Source: Acidobacteriota bacterium
GTDB taxonomy: Bacteria; Actinomycetota; Acidimicrobiia; ATN3
Reading direction: 5' to 3'
Assembly (NCBI GenBank): GCA_003577105.1
Contig: QEUQ01000014.1
Span: 1 to 62,248 of the forward strand
Length of the DNA stretch: 62,248 bases
Shown: piece by piece, positions 61,972 to 62,248 of the stretch
Layout of the letters: every line of letters begins with the position of its first letter
How positions within the stretch are numbered: position 1 is the stretch's first letter
Notes under the pieces: generated by a model
Databases searched by the model: none
Told to the model about the DNA's origin: nothing
The model's input: the letters and a program-made list of their open reading frames with translations, nothing else
Position numbers and translations under genes: made by a program

Positions 61972-62248
61972 ATGACAACTTCCGAGGTGGCAGAAGTCGC
62001 CGAACAGCCGGTAGAGGTTCACGACGTAGTAATCCGATTTGCCGGTGACTCTGGCGACGGAATGCAGCTCACGGGTACAAGATTCATGTCTGTATCCGCA
62101 GTCGTCGGGAATGACCTCTCCACCCTTCCCAACTTTCCTGCAGAGATCAGAGCGCCCGCCGGTACATTGGCCGGTGTATCTGCGTTTCAGCTCCACTTCT
62201 CGGATTTCGACATCACTACGCCAGGGGATCAGCCTGGTGTGCTGGTTG
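61972..62248 (+). CDS. korA: 2-oxoacid:ferredoxin oxidoreductase subunit alpha, 5' end
   Basis: The 92 codons seen up to the window edge encode the start of the gamma/alpha fused subunit: [20 protein letters not shown], then [32 protein letters not shown], which is typical of KorA of 2-oxoglutarate:ferredoxin oxidoreductase. The enzyme converts 2-oxoglutarate and CoA to succinyl-CoA with reduced ferredoxin. GGAGGA precedes ATG 61972. The gene is cut by the window; korB is expected downstream. Its presence suggests ferredoxin-linked 2-oxoglutarate oxidation rather than only a dehydrogenase complex. Confidence 0.93.
   Translation, partial: MTTSEVAEVAEQPVEVHDVVIRFAGDSGDGMQLTGTRFMSVSAVVGNDLSTLPNFPAEIRAPAGTLAGVSAFQLHFSDFDITTPGDQPGVLV

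Overview
The window is a chromosomal segment of a member of the Actinomycetota, probably from a poorly sampled lineage outside the classical Actinomycetia. The reasons are: an ANTAR response regulator of the PdtaR type; the polA, rpsA, coaE, uvrB, uvrA series and the uvrC, rapZ, yvcK, gap, pgk, tpiA, secG series, both of which follow the gene order known from mycobacteria and relatives; the MurT/GatD peptidoglycan amidation pair; a DtxR-type regulator; and many starts that sit 6 to 10 bases after a TANNNT -10 hexamer, as expected of leaderless mRNAs. Base composition is clearly GC-rich but not extreme. No phage, transposon, CRISPR array or integrase was seen. It reads as ordinary, densely packed core chromosome, with several convergent genes overlapping at their 3' ends. 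No stretch above 300 bases lacks a gene.

Layout. 1-7.9 kb: a small coiled-coil protein, the ANTAR regulator, then a minus-strand archaeal-type split glutamate synthase (gltB1, a GltD-like flavoprotein, gltB2, and a displaced gltB3), interrupted by a lipoprotein gene and a small metalloprotease. gltB2 carries a frameshift at its C-terminal cysteine cluster. The operon begins with a strong sigma70-type promoter followed almost at once by an intrinsic-terminator-like hairpin, which suggests attenuation. 8-14.7 kb: an ABC ATPase, an adaptor lipoprotein and two membrane proteins on the plus strand, facing a MacB/FtsX-type permease that is in an operon with a DtxR-family repressor. 14.8-34.3 kb: polA, a sensor kinase, a VIT1/CCC1-type transporter, rpsA-coaE-HAD, a methyltransferase, uvrB, an effector-binding protein, two envelope proteins, a glycosyltransferase, murT-gatD and uvrA.

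34.3-43.8 kb: a secreted or anchored protein, nadA, uvrC-rapZ-yvcK, gap-pgk-tpiA-secG and tRNA-Leu(GAG). The whiA gene expected between yvcK and gap is absent. 43.9-47.1 kb: a RIC/YtfE-type iron-sulfur repair protein, a 50-residue Met/His-tailed membrane peptide and a CopA-type copper ATPase. 47.1-62.2 kb: a GNAT enzyme, an alpha/beta hydrolase, DedA, an aldose epimerase, a crotonase, a CBS-citrate synthase fusion, a gamma carbonic anhydrase, xseB-xseA, a nitroreductase, a lipoprotein, nfuA, a phosphotransferase with a ThDP enzyme, an ABC1/UbiB kinase with a coiled-coil membrane protein, and the 5' end of korA (2-oxoacid:ferredoxin oxidoreductase).

How it fits together: glutamate synthase, the CBS-citrate synthase and korA sit at the 2-oxoglutarate/nitrogen node; iron-sulfur biology recurs (RIC, nfuA, nadA, ferredoxin-type GltB/GltD, korA); and the gap-to-secG and uvr/pol blocks are housekeeping. 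The items most worth a second look are the glutamate synthase leader, the CBS-citrate synthase with an inverted repeat at its start site, the missing whiA, the DtxR-permease operon and the gltB2 frameshift.
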